Positions 44,358-54,277 of a stretch of 64,000 nucleotides of DNA are shown here, piece after piece. The stretch covers positions 684,501-748,500 of the forward strand of contig NZ_FJVE01000006.1 of NCBI RefSeq assembly GCF_900078195.1. Reading direction: 5' to 3'. Position 1 is the first letter of the stretch. Every line of letters starts with the position of its first letter. Origin of the DNA: Clostridium sp. Marseille-P299. Its GTDB lineage: Bacteria; Bacillota; Clostridia; Lachnospirales; Lachnospiraceae. The notes beneath the pieces were generated by a model that saw only the letters and a program-made list of their open reading frames with translations, did no database searches and had not been told where the DNA came from. Both the position numbers and the translations under genes were made by a program.

Positions 44358-46832
44358 TTAAAAATCTGTCCCATTATTTGATAGCCTTTTTTTCAGATAT
44401 TCTCTTCTTTTACAATAGGTTTTACATTGAATACACTCTTGTCTCATACATTCTGTGCCATCACTAATAAAGAATCCATTCTTGCCACCAAATTTTGCAA
44501 CATACATCGCATAATCCGCTTTTTTATATAAATCTTCATACATATACACGTCGTCTGTAACAATAGCTACACCAATACTTATGGAAACATTTTCACTATA
44601 TTTTTGAAAAATACTGTGATTGCATTGATTTATAAAACTATCTAGTTTTTCACTTAAGCTATCTTCATTCATAGATGAATGTAAGAAAATCAAAAATTCA
44701 TCTCCTCCAAGTCTGCATGTTACATCCTCTTTTGAAAAGAATCGATTTAATAATTGACTAAACTCAACTAAAAGACTATCTCCAACCGGGTGCCCCAAAG
44801 AGTCATTCACTGACTTAAAATTATCTATATCAAGTAAAATTAGGATTCCCTTCGTACAATCTTTCTTTAATAGGAGCTCAATCTGCTCCTCCGCTGCAAC
44901 ACGGTTATATAAATTTGTTAATGGGTCACGCTTTGCCTTTTCTAACAATGCCTTATTCTTTATAATTTCTTCATTGATGTCATACAGTTTCCCCAAAGCG
45001 TAAGTTACTATACCATTATCATTTTTAATTACTTTTAGTATAACACGGCACCATTTTTTTTCATTATGCTCCTCCAAAAGAAAATCTCGGGTATCGTCTT
45101 TTTTACTTCGAATCAAATCTTTTAGAAAATCATATCTAGTATATGACATAAAATTTTCAATAAGATTCGTTCCATCAAATATTATTTTATTATTATAAAT
45201 TTTAAACATATCTTTTGCATAATTGTATTCAAACAAACATTCATTTGTTAATTTGGACAATTCAATGTAACGTTTATGTTCCACTGCAATTTTATCCAAC
45301 ATAGCATTTTTTATTTTTATATTTCTAACATAGATTAATATACCAACGATAAACAATAATAATGCAAATACGATAATATGCATCGAATGCGTTTTTATGA
45401 AATCAATCAAAGGATACTTGATGTGGATAATTGTATTATTATAAATAATTTCTTGATTTTCTTCTGCACTAATAGAATTAATGAAACTGTTGATTATTGA
45501 TAATAGATAACTGTTGTTGTCTTTATCAACGATTCCCATAGAGTACTGCAACAAACTAGAATCGCTATAATCAAGTTTAATATTTTTATACTTTGCCTTC
45601 TTTTGGAGATAAAAATTCGTGCAATAAGAATCTAAATATGCTGCTTCACATTCATTCTTATTCATCTTATTCAAGCAATCTGATATATTATAAATAAAAT
45701 GTTCTTCATCACTTCGTTTCATTTTAGATTCTTTATTTGAAACATAGATACTTCTACTCTCTAGGTATGGAATCGATAAAGTTAAATCAAATTCGCTAAT
45801 TAGATTAGAATTGGTTGGTAATCCAACAAACAAATCAATATCATATTTGCTTTTTTTCTTTATACAATCGTTATAGTCTTTCGCAACAATTACCTTATAG
45901 GAAAGACCTGTTTCTTGCTTTAACTTCTCTAAATAACTAATTGCAATGCCCTTAGGTTCCTCATCGTAATATTGAATTGGCGCATTACCATCGATTAACA
46001 TTACATTGATTGTGCCAAGGGATTTTATATATTCTTTATTTTCCTCTGATATTGCAAATTGATTATTAATGTTAAAATACTTATCATATAAAACTGACTG
46101 TAGATACGGGTTGGATGAATCTATTTTAGCTAAAGCACTATTTAATTTATTGATCACTTCTTGATTTCCCTTAGTTGTAACCAAATAATAAGGCTCTGGT
46201 GAAAATTTCGCTATACTTTTCAATTTCCTATTTATAGATATATCTACTTGTAATATCGCATCTATGTTGCCATTAAATAATTCTTCTAATAATTCATCGT
46301 AGGTATCTATTTCTACTATTTGATATGTAAAACCATTGATATTTGCAAATTTCTCTAATTCTTGTGCTCTTTTTTTTTGGCCAGGATAAATTCCAACCTT
46401 TATTCCATTCCAGTTTTGAAAATCATTGGATAGCCATCTTGAATCTTCCTGTTTCACCGCAAGTGTTGTATAGGCCAATCCATAGTTATAACTAGGATAA
46501 TCATAAATTTCAGCCAAAGAGTCGTAATATTTTACAGCTCCTAGTAAATCGATATCGCCATTTTTAAGCATCTCTAAAAGGGTAGTTAACTGTTCATTTA
46601 ATGTCCCTTCTACTTCAACAAATTCATAATCCCAACCTGTATACTTTTTTATTTCATTAAGATAATCAACACTATAGCCAAAATAATTCCCTTCACTATC
46701 TTTCTCTGTTAACCTTCCTTGTATTGGATAACCTACTTTTATTACTGTCTTATTTTCGGCATAGGCTGTAATAGTATTTGTTAACGATAAAAATATAAGA
46801 AAAATTAAAAAAGATAAAATTTTCCTTTGCAT
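44358..46832 (-). CDS. Sensory diguanylate cyclase with two substrate-binding-protein domains
   Basis: 824 residues. Signal peptide (about 1-25), then two SBP_bac_3-like domains (about 28-265 and 275-490: VIKVGYPIQGRLTEKDSEGN, INVMLIDGNAPIQYYDEEP). A membrane helix follows (about 497-517, MHIIVFALLLFIVGILIYV), then a PAS-like region and GGDEF (about 650-800; RLGGDEFLIF). It should make c-di-GMP in response to an external small molecule such as an amino acid. The RxxD inhibitory site is missing (SKED at that place). The C-terminal tail has six Cys (CMRQECIQCKTYCKRRE), perhaps a metal site. Confidence 0.9.
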   Translation of the reverse strand: MQRKILSFLIFLIFLSLTNTITAYAENKTVIKVGYPIQGRLTEKDSEGNYFGYSVDYLNEIKKYTGWDYEFVEVEGTLNEQLTTLLEMLKNGDIDLLGAVKYYDSLAEIYDYPSYNYGLAYTTLAVKQEDSRWLSNDFQNWNGIKVGIYPGQKKRAQELEKFANINGFTYQIVEIDTYDELLEELFNGNIDAILQVDISINRKLKSIAKFSPEPYYLVTTKGNQEVINKLNSALAKIDSSNPYLQSVLYDKYFNINNQFAISEENKEYIKSLGTINVMLIDGNAPIQYYDEEPKGIAISYLEKLKQETGLSYKVIVAKDYNDCIKKKSKYDIDLFVGLPTNSNLISEFDLTLSIPYLESRSIYVSNKESKMKRSDEEHFIYNISDCLNKMNKNECEAAYLDSYCTNFYLQKKAKYKNIKLDYSDSSLLQYSMGIVDKDNNSYLLSIINSFINSISAEENQEIIYNNTIIHIKYPLIDFIKTHSMHIIVFALLLFIVGILIYVRNIKIKNAMLDKIAVEHKRYIELSKLTNECLFEYNYAKDMFKIYNNKIIFDGTNLIENFMSYTRYDFLKDLIRSKKDDTRDFLLEEHNEKKWCRVILKVIKNDNGIVTYALGKLYDINEEIIKNKALLEKAKRDPLTNLYNRVAAEEQIELLLKKDCTKGILILLDIDNFKSVNDSLGHPVGDSLLVEFSQLLNRFFSKEDVTCRLGGDEFLIFLHSSMNEDSLSEKLDSFINQCNHSIFQKYSENVSISIGVAIVTDDVYMYEDLYKKADYAMYVAKFGGKNGFFISDGTECMRQECIQCKTYCKRREYLKKRLSNNGTDF

Positions 46833-47568
46833 TTTTTGTTCTTAACTCCTTTGAAGTAAAACTAAATGTATTTATTTAGTAACCCATTATTTATGTCCTG
46901 TAAGTTAAAATTTATTGGAAATATGATACGATAGTATAGAATATTGTACAAATAAAAAGAAAATAGTTCTCCCGTAATTATACATAATACGGTTCTCCCA
47001 TATAGAACGAATAATAAGAAATATCACAATATTGCTTAGACATAAAAAGAAGCCCGAAGTGTTATTCTTCTAAATTAGTATAACTCAAATTGCATTTTGG
47101 AAAATAATCTTCACCTGTTAACGTTTTATTATAAAGCTACCATAAATGAATTTACTTAACATGGAATAAAATATATAAACAAGTAGTGAATCCTTGCTAA
47201 ATAACAAAGACCTATCTACGTACTCACTATAAACAACGATTAATTAGATTAAGCGCATAAAAGGAAATACGTTGTCTTGTTATAACAAAGGATTCACCAC
47301 CTACAAAAGATAAATGTAGTAAATTCATTCTTATAAAGTGATTTCTTACAATTTATCGGGTATATAAAAAGCTCAAATACCTTTTTGATATGTTTACTTC
47401 TATATAGTTATTATATATTCATCATATATTTACACAAAATACTTGACACTAACCGTCTCTCTTTTCAACTTATATATCATAATTTAGTAATAAAGTCAAT
47501 TGTTTTTAATATAAACAAAATTGATATAGTATATTAACCCAATTGAATTACTAAGCTTTTTACTTACC
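46833..47568. other. 736-base gene-free region with a long imperfect inverted repeat
   Basis: No ORF seen. ATGAATTTACTTAACAT-type sequence near 47146-47162 pairs with ATGTAGTAAATTCAT (47315-47330). Inside it GTAGTGAATCCTT...AACAAAGAC (47183-47211) pairs imperfectly with GTCTTGTTATAACAAAGGATTCACCACCTAC (about 47272-47304). The remainder contains the cyclase promoter and an AT-rich tract before 47569. Confidence 0.5.
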
Positions 47569-49950
47569 TTACTCTTTATTTGACAGCATGCTAATTGGTA
47601 AATAGGAAAAGTAGTCATTCTTTAATATACTAGCAGATACATTAAATTTATTTCTAACTACCGATATATATTTTTTCACATAATCCTCTGATAACTCTTC
47701 TTCGGTTAATTTTATTACTTCTCCACTTTTTGAATTATACATAATTTGATCCGTAATAAAACTCTGATTACCAAACATAATCAGTGGAGTTGCATCTGAA
47801 AGTATATCTTGCCCCATAAATAATCTAGAATCATACGGTATTCCAAATAAATTGTTTAGTGTTGGCATAATATCAAGACTAGAACAATACTTATCAACAA
47901 TCACCGGCTCTTCCATTTTAGAATTCCACAAAATAAAATTATTTTTATAAAGTTCAAAATTTTCTTCGATTGGATGCCCTGCAACCTCACTAATTTCTTC
48001 ATTTGTCAATCCATATGGATAATGGTCAGCACTCATCGCGATCACTGTTTTATCAAGTACACCATTTTTATCAAGCTCATTTATTAAATATTCTAGTGCC
48101 AGATCAAGTTCTTTTTGGGCCGCTATATATGCCTTTACATTATTTGAGTATGGTAAGCCTTCTACATAAGCTTTATTTTTAGCGGACATGTAATTTCCTG
48201 CAAACGTATAATACATATGGCCACTAACCGTCATATAATACACATGAAACTTTTCATCATGAATGAACTCTGGAATTGTAACCTCCATCATTTCAAGATC
48301 TGACTCCGGCCAAGTCTCTTTTACTACAAGGCCTCCACCATTAGCACCCTTATAATCATATCCCATATTAGGGTGCGTTAAATTACGATTATAGTACTTG
48401 TAGCTATGATTGTGATAAGCTCTCGCACTATAACCTAGGTTTTGAAACTGCCATCCAAGACAAAATGGTAACGCATTTTCACTAGATTTAGAAAAACTAT
48501 TGGTACCAGAAGGGATTAATCCTGTACACGCAACATATTCTCCATCACTTGTACTCGTGTACCAAATTGGTGTGTAGAAATTGTTAAAAACAAAACCCTC
48601 GTGAGTCAATCGATATAAAGTTGGAGTAATATCTTTATCAACAGCCCAAGGAGAAAAACCCTCTGCTGTTAAAAAGATAAAATTATATCCCTCAAACATA
48701 CCACTAAACTCATTTTTCTTAGTTGCTGTGACCTTTGAAAAATAGGTATGTAAAGTTTTGATAGTCTCATCTGTTTCTTCCGATGCCAATTGTTCAAAGT
48801 CGATGTTTAAAACATTTGGTGACTCATCAATTGGTGTTGGAGTTGGTGTTTGTGTTACTAACGAAGCACTTGGAGTTATCTCTTCTAATATCTGAGAATC
48901 TTTAGAATCTCCATCCTCTACGATTAATGTAGGAGATACACTTTGTATTTCAACATATGCTTCGTTATCTAAAACAAGTTTACTATCTTCGAATAAAACA
49001 TTCCCAATATCCTCTCGTATTGATGTTAATAAACCAAGCTTTCGTGTACTTAAATCCATCAAACCATTATTAAAGTATAAGTCATATGGTGAGTGTGCTC
49101 CTGTACCATAAATAAATAAAAACAATATCGCTACAACATGCATTACTACTGCGAGGCCAAGAGGTAGAAATGCCTTCTTCATTGGCTCTTGCTTTAATAT
49201 AAAACCTTTTTTTAATACGATACCAAATAGTAAAAGTGGTAGAAGTAATAAAATCACACCAGGTGATACGGCTAGAATACCTAGTACAGCCTCCTTCCAA
49301 AACTCCATAACATCGGATCCATTTTCTCCAACGGAGTAAATAGAAAGAAACGTTTTAAAAATATGATTATATACTAACTGTATACAAAATGCGAAACAAC
49401 CAAGCGTTAAAGTTACCCATCCGATCACTTTATTTATTTTCTCACTAAAACACGATGTCCAAAAATTCACAAAACAACCAGCCACTATTGCAAACAATAG
49501 TGGAAATAGAATTGTTTTATCTAAAGATTTAAATACAAAAAGATGAAATACAAATTCTAAGTAACAAAAAATCACTGGGAATAATAAATGTTTGTACAGT
49601 ACTTTTAAATAAAATCCCTTTGATAATTCTTTCATCGTTATCTCATTCTTAATAAATCCTTTGATTTTATTTGAAAATTTTGTCTCCTGATTTGATTCCA
49701 GTCTCATTTCTTGTTTTTTGTCATTCACTGACTCAAGTCTTATCTCATGATTTTCGTCTTTCGTTAATTTCACCCTTATCTCTTGATTTTCGTCTTTTGT
49801 TGATTCCAGTCTTATTTCTTCATATTCCCCGTTCATTGATTCTAGATTTTCATCTGAATCATACCCCTCTTGGAGTTCCTCCACTTTATTGATTCGTTGA
49901 CCTTCATCAACTTGTACTTGCTCCTTCTTTGTCACCCCATTATCCTTCAT
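47569..49950 (-). CDS. LTA synthase-family phosphoglycerol transferase/sulfatase-fold protein
   Basis: 793 residues. A long cytoplasmic N-terminus (1-105) contains a 12-residue tandem repeat (45-80, EIRLESTKDENQ type). Five membrane helices lie at about 108-300, then a Thr/Pro-rich linker (TPTPTPIDESPN) and a sulfatase-fold domain (about 420-780). The nucleophile Thr is in WYTSTSDGEYVACTG; metal-binding Asp and His are in AMSADHYPYGLT. It transfers glycerol phosphate or similar groups to surface polymers outside the cell. RBS AGAGGAAG; probably co-transcribed with the S66 peptidase gene upstream. Confidence 0.9.
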   Translation of the reverse strand: MKDNGVTKKEQVQVDEGQRINKVEELQEGYDSDENLESMNGEYEEIRLESTKDENQEIRVKLTKDENHEIRLESVNDKKQEMRLESNQETKFSNKIKGFIKNEITMKELSKGFYLKVLYKHLLFPVIFCYLEFVFHLFVFKSLDKTILFPLLFAIVAGCFVNFWTSCFSEKINKVIGWVTLTLGCFAFCIQLVYNHIFKTFLSIYSVGENGSDVMEFWKEAVLGILAVSPGVILLLLPLLLFGIVLKKGFILKQEPMKKAFLPLGLAVVMHVVAILFLFIYGTGAHSPYDLYFNNGLMDLSTRKLGLLTSIREDIGNVLFEDSKLVLDNEAYVEIQSVSPTLIVEDGDSKDSQILEEITPSASLVTQTPTPTPIDESPNVLNIDFEQLASEETDETIKTLHTYFSKVTATKKNEFSGMFEGYNFIFLTAEGFSPWAVDKDITPTLYRLTHEGFVFNNFYTPIWYTSTSDGEYVACTGLIPSGTNSFSKSSENALPFCLGWQFQNLGYSARAYHNHSYKYYNRNLTHPNMGYDYKGANGGGLVVKETWPESDLEMMEVTIPEFIHDEKFHVYYMTVSGHMYYTFAGNYMSAKNKAYVEGLPYSNNVKAYIAAQKELDLALEYLINELDKNGVLDKTVIAMSADHYPYGLTNEEISEVAGHPIEENFELYKNNFILWNSKMEEPVIVDKYCSSLDIMPTLNNLFGIPYDSRLFMGQDILSDATPLIMFGNQSFITDQIMYNSKSGEVIKLTEEELSEDYVKKYISVVRNKFNVSASILKNDYFSYLPISMLSNKE

Positions 49951-50000
49951 GCAAGCTTCCTCTTTCTATATCTAACTTTTTATAAAGCACAGTACTAATA

Positions 50001-51017
50001 CTATTCTTTTGCTATCTGTGTAATGCTACCTTTTCCATTTGTGCTCTCAATTTTAGCTTTCGCACCATTTATGATTGCCATTCTTGGTGGCTTATGTCCG
50101 AAATCAGCATCAAGGATGATTGGAACCTTTAATTCATCCAATACATCTGCAACTGTTTCCTCATAAGTACTTCCATTATGTGATTCAAAAAAGCAAGGAC
50201 GCCCAAAAATAAAACCTTTTACATGTTCAAACCATCCAGCTTCTCTAAGATTCCATAATCCCATAAATAAAGCTTCACTGCCCAGCGCAAAACTCTCTAA
50301 GTACCAAATAATCCCGTCTTCTTTATACTTATCGATAAATTCTTTCGTTTTATCGTATTTTGTTCCAACAAGGCTTAATAAAACATCAAGACATCCACCA
50401 AGCATTCTTCCTTCCATGGTAATCGTCTCTTCTTCATGTAAATTCTTCCACAAAACTTCATTTTCTAATACATAACCTTCTAATCCTGTAACCCTTTTAT
50501 GAAATCCATTTACACAAAGATCAAAACTATTTTGTTTTACTTCATAACCTTCAAGTAATTTTATATTATCATAAAGAGATGGATGCCACTCTGCCATTCC
50601 AAAATCCCCAAAATTACAACCATAAACCGTTGCCATATCACAATTTACAGTTACCGTATAAAGTAATCCTGTTGGATCTGAGTATCCTTGTAACCATTTC
50701 GGATTTTTCAAAAACCAGTCATAATCAATAAGTGGAAGTGTCTCTAGTAAATAGTCACCACCACTTGCCATTATAATCGTTGATACCCTATTATCTTCTA
50801 AAAGTTCTTTTAATTGATTCACTCTTGTCTTTGCATCTGAACTTCTAGCTTTTTCGCTGGTTCTTGCATTTTTAGTTTCTATAACCTCATATCCTAATTC
50901 TTTTAGCTGCTTTGCCGCATTATCCATACGAACAGCATCTGTTGCATCTGTACAACCATCTGAACATGCTGTAACTCCTATGGTATCTCCTTTTTTTAAA
51001 AACTGTGGGTAAATCAT
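50001..51017 (-). CDS. LD-carboxypeptidase / MccF-like S66 peptidase
   Basis: 338 residues, S66 family. The N-terminal KKGDTIGVTACSDG, nucleophile region IIMASGGDYLLETLPLIDY, GYSDPTGLLY and C-terminal catalytic His in DADFGHKPPRMAI are visible. It cleaves tetrapeptide LD bonds in peptidoglycan recycling, or detoxifies microcin-like aminoacyl nucleotides. The Asp-rich active-site loop and cytoplasmic location leave both open. Start at 51017 set by GGAGGATATT; the frame upstream runs into the dapL terminator. Confidence 0.88.
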   Translation of the reverse strand: MIYPQFLKKGDTIGVTACSDGCTDATDAVRMDNAAKQLKELGYEVIETKNARTSEKARSSDAKTRVNQLKELLEDNRVSTIIMASGGDYLLETLPLIDYDWFLKNPKWLQGYSDPTGLLYTVTVNCDMATVYGCNFGDFGMAEWHPSLYDNIKLLEGYEVKQNSFDLCVNGFHKRVTGLEGYVLENEVLWKNLHEEETITMEGRMLGGCLDVLLSLVGTKYDKTKEFIDKYKEDGIIWYLESFALGSEALFMGLWNLREAGWFEHVKGFIFGRPCFFESHNGSTYEETVADVLDELKVPIILDADFGHKPPRMAIINGAKAKIESTNGKGSITQIAKE

Positions 51018-51087
51018 AATATCCTCCATACTCCAGTTAAATTTCAAAACATTAACAAATAATTTATAAATATATTTTACCTGAAAA

Positions 51088-51165
51088 TAAAAAAAACTCC
51101 ATAGCAAATGCATTAAATTTAAACAAAAGGTGTAGAAATTTAATGTATTTACCATGGAGTCTACT
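51088..51165 (-). terminator. Terminator of dapL
   Basis: Minus strand ACTCCATGG ... CTATGGAGT with inner AAATTT pairing, then T8. Confidence 0.8.
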
Positions 51166-51178
51166 ACATCATCGTAAT

Positions 51179-52393
51179 TTATAAAGCTTTAATTCTCTCA
51201 ATCGCTTCTAATGTACTCTCATACGTACCAAACGCTGTTAATCTAAAATATCCTTCTCCGCTTGGTCCAAAACCTGAACCTGGAGTACCCACAACATTTG
51301 CTTTCTCTAATAAATAATCGAAAAATTGCCAGGAAGTCATATTATCTGGAGTCTTTAGCCAGATATACGGAGCATTGACGCCCCCAGACACCAAATACCC
51401 AGCATCTTTTAATCCTTCACGAATTACTTTCGCATTATTCATATAATAGTTAATTTGCTCTCTTGTTTGTCTCATACCTTCTGGAGTATAGACTGCTGCA
51501 CCAGCAGCTTGAATAATATAAGGAGCACCATTAAATTTTGTTCCGTGACGTCTTGCCCATAAGCTATTTAAAGAAACCTCTCCACTCTTTAATTCCTTTG
51601 GTATTACTGTAAAACCAAGTCTTGTGCCTGTAAAACCAGCATTCTTTGAAAAGCTTCGCAGTTCAATTGCACATTTTTTAGCCCCTTCACATTCATAAAT
51701 CGTGTGAGGTATATCTTCTTCTGAAATATATGCTTCATAGGCTGCATCATATATAATAACAGCCTGATGCTTAATTGCATAATCCACCCATTTTTGAAGC
51801 TCATCCTTTGTAATGGCTGAACCCGTTGGGTTATTTGGAAAACAAAGATAAATAATATCTGGTACTTCTGTTGGTAATTCTGGAGCAAAGTTATTTTCCA
51901 TCGTACATGGCATATAAATTACATTACTCCATTTTCCTGTATTAGCATTATATTTACCAGTTCTTCCTGCCATTACATTGGTATCCACATATACTGGATA
52001 CACTGGGTCACATACTGCTATTTTATTGTTTACATCGAAAATATCACCAATATTTCCAGAGTCACTTTTAGCCCCGTCACTTATGAAAATCTCGTCAATT
52101 GCAATCTCCACACCTCTTGACTTATAATCATTTTCAGCAATTGCAGAACGTAAAAATTCATAACCTAAGTCAGGTGCATAACCTTTGAATGTTTCTTTTG
52201 CAGACATTTCATCTGTTGCTTTATGAAGTGCATCAATTACAGCTGGCGCTAAAGGCAATGTTACATCACCGATACCAAGACGAATAATTTTCTTTTCTGG
52301 ATTTGCCGCAGTAAATTCTTTCACTTTCTTACTAATCGTAGAAAATAAATAGCTACCAGGAAGTTTCAAATAATTCTCATTAATTTTATACAT
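51179..52393 (-). CDS. dapL: LL-diaminopimelate aminotransferase
   Basis: 404 residues, class I/II PLP aminotransferase. [41 protein letters not shown] and the PLP Lys in [18 protein letters not shown] are present. It converts tetrahydrodipicolinate directly to LL-DAP, bypassing succinyl or acetyl intermediates; this pathway is common in Lachnospiraceae. dapF, the next enzyme, lies immediately upstream on the same strand. Confidence 0.97.
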   Translation of the reverse strand: MYKINENYLKLPGSYLFSTISKKVKEFTAANPEKKIIRLGIGDVTLPLAPAVIDALHKATDEMSAKETFKGYAPDLGYEFLRSAIAENDYKSRGVEIAIDEIFISDGAKSDSGNIGDIFDVNNKIAVCDPVYPVYVDTNVMAGRTGKYNANTGKWSNVIYMPCTMENNFAPELPTEVPDIIYLCFPNNPTGSAITKDELQKWVDYAIKHQAVIIYDAAYEAYISEEDIPHTIYECEGAKKCAIELRSFSKNAGFTGTRLGFTVIPKELKSGEVSLNSLWARRHGTKFNGAPYIIQAAGAAVYTPEGMRQTREQINYYMNNAKVIREGLKDAGYLVSGGVNAPYIWLKTPDNMTSWQFFDYLLEKANVVGTPGSGFGPSGEGYFRLTAFGTYESTLEAIERIKAL

Positions 52394-52438
52394 ATACGTT
52401 CCATATCGCTAATTAGCAAACGATAATGCCATAGTAAA

Positions 52439-52490
52439 GATTGAAAGAACACGTAATTGGCACCCTTTCATATTTTATTTTCTTTCAATC
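52439..52490 (-). other. 11-bp stem-loop between dapF and dapL
   Basis: GATTGAAAGAA and TTCTTTCAATC pair perfectly around a 30-base loop. No T run follows, so it may be an mRNA processing or pausing structure rather than a terminator. Confidence 0.5.
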
Positions 52491-52563
52491 ACCATTTGAA
52501 TATAAATCTATGAATTCAATCAACACAAAATATCATTTAATCATGTGCTCACTTTATACTAGC

Positions 52564-53400
52564 TTAATTCGTATAATATTCACCTTCAAAAACCGTCACT
52601 GCTGGTCCTGTCATAAACAATCGGTTAAGTTCTCTATCATAGCGAATTTTTAAATCACCGCCAAGCATGTGAACAGTAACTTCATCTTCAGTAAATCCGT
52701 TAAGGATACAAGCATAAGCACTTGCATTAGCCCCTGTACCACAGGCAAACGTTTCTCCTGTGCCACGTTCCCAAACTCTCATATTAATATGTTTTCTATC
52801 TATAATTTGTACAAACTCTGTATTAATTCGCTTTGGAAATAATTCATGATGTTCAAACTTTGGTCCAATGTTTTCAATATCAACTTTCTTTGTATCCTCT
52901 ACAAACACAACAGCGTGAGGATTCCCCATAGACACACAGGTTATTTCATACTCTTTATCTTCAACTTTAATTGGATACTGAATCACTCTTGTACCAGAAA
53001 CATTCACAGGTATATTTTCTGGTTCTAAAATTGGACTTCCCATATCCACTGTAACTTCAACAACCTTATCACCTTCTACGGATAAATCTAAATATTTCAT
53101 TCCTGCAAGGGTTTCTATACTTAAATGTGTTTTATCTGTCATCTTATGGTCATAGACATATTTACCAACACAGCGAATTGCATTGCCGCACATTTCACTT
53201 TGTGAACCATCTGCATTGTACATATGCATTGTAAAATCACCTTCTGTAGAAGGCTTTATTAATACTAATCCATCAGATCCTATACCAAAATGGCGATCAC
53301 TCACTTTTTTTGCTAATTCATTTGGGTCTTTAATATCTTCTGTAAAGCAATTAACATAAACATAGTCATTGCCACAACCTTGCATCTTTGAAAATCTCAT
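52564..53400 (-). CDS. dapF: Diaminopimelate epimerase
   Basis: 278 residues. The two catalytic Cys are in DGSQSEMCGNAIRC (Cys about 75) and GTGETFACGTGANA (Cys about 220). It converts LL-DAP to meso-DAP for peptidoglycan and lysine synthesis. The ATG at 53400 follows AAAGGAG; a GTG six codons earlier overlaps that RBS. It probably shares a transcript with dapL. Confidence 0.98.
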   Translation of the reverse strand: MRFSKMQGCGNDYVYVNCFTEDIKDPNELAKKVSDRHFGIGSDGLVLIKPSTEGDFTMHMYNADGSQSEMCGNAIRCVGKYVYDHKMTDKTHLSIETLAGMKYLDLSVEGDKVVEVTVDMGSPILEPENIPVNVSGTRVIQYPIKVEDKEYEITCVSMGNPHAVVFVEDTKKVDIENIGPKFEHHELFPKRINTEFVQIIDRKHINMRVWERGTGETFACGTGANASAYACILNGFTEDEVTVHMLGGDLKIRYDRELNRLFMTGPAVTVFEGEYYTN

Positions 53401-53556
53401 GTAAGGTACTCCTTTCACTTCAAAAACTCTTTATATCAAGAGAAAATTATTTCTCTTTTTTTCCATAAATTTATTATAATCATAGTATATACGAATTGCA
53501 ATTACAACCTGAATACTTAACCTGTAATGCTATGTAATAAGCAAAACATGCAAAGT

Positions 53557-53609
53557 GAATAACTTCCACATATATTTAATTTACTTATAAATATATACCG
53601 AAGTTATTC
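53557..53609 (-). other. Long stem-loop after the ANTAR gene
   Basis: GAATAACTTC / GAAGTTATTC (10 perfect pairs) with an inner TATATTTA / TAAATATA stem. It lies 60 bases past the ANTAR stop; lacks a clear U run but is probably the transcript end. Confidence 0.5.
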
Positions 53610-53671
53610 AACAAGAGTTTGAAAGCTTACATTTTATTGTACTTGATATTAACTATTGTAATATGAGGCAT

Positions 53672-54214
53672 TTATAACATACTTATAATCATCTCTGCCA
53701 TTTCTATTAAATTAGTACCACTATCCATACTTGATTTTTGTATATAACGATGTGCTTCTTCTTCCGACATGTTATTACGTTCCATCAGTACCAACTTAGC
53801 TTTCTTAATGACTTCCTTTTCTTGTTCTGTTCTCTGCCTTGGCTTATTTTTCTCTTTTTTCTTTCTCCGCATATAATTGTATGTCATAAGTTGTAAGGTG
53901 TTTAATAAATCCTGCACCTTAATTGGCATACTTAAACTTACAATATTGCCTTCCGAGCATTCCGATAATTTTGCTGGTGAAGCGATCAACAGCATCTCAA
54001 ATCCTTTTGGAAGGTATCCATTTATCTCCCGATATAACATATCTGACAAACGGTACCCTGAAATTACAATACCTTCATCTAGCTCGTTTGCAATACTAAT
54101 TGCTTGCGCTCCAGTGGTACAGACTGCATTGACATCATAGCTATTGCGTAGCAACAGATTCTTTATGTTATTCGCATCTTCAATCTTTGGAAAGGCAATG
54201 ATAATACTCAACAC
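53672..54214 (-). CDS. ANTAR-domain antiterminator with a degenerate receiver domain
   Basis: 180 residues. Residues 1-115 have the receiver fold (IIIAFPKIEDANNIKNLLL) but the phospho-acceptor position reads GIVISGYRL, with no Asp, so phosphorylation control is unlikely. The ANTAR domain is at about 130-178 (EVIKKAKLVLMERNNMSEEE, AHRYIQKSSMDSGTNLIEMA). ANTAR proteins bind tandem stem-loops in nascent mRNA and stop terminator formation. It lies 63 bases after glnA, whose leader holds two terminators. Start GTG after GGAGG. Confidence 0.92.
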   Translation of the reverse strand: MLSIIIAFPKIEDANNIKNLLLRNSYDVNAVCTTGAQAISIANELDEGIVISGYRLSDMLYREINGYLPKGFEMLLIASPAKLSECSEGNIVSLSMPIKVQDLLNTLQLMTYNYMRRKKKEKNKPRQRTEQEKEVIKKAKLVLMERNNMSEEEAHRYIQKSSMDSGTNLIEMAEMIISML

Positions 54215-54277
54215 ATCTAATCACCTCCGTCGCATTTAGCTGTCCCATCTTAATCTTAGATTCTCATGAAATACTAA

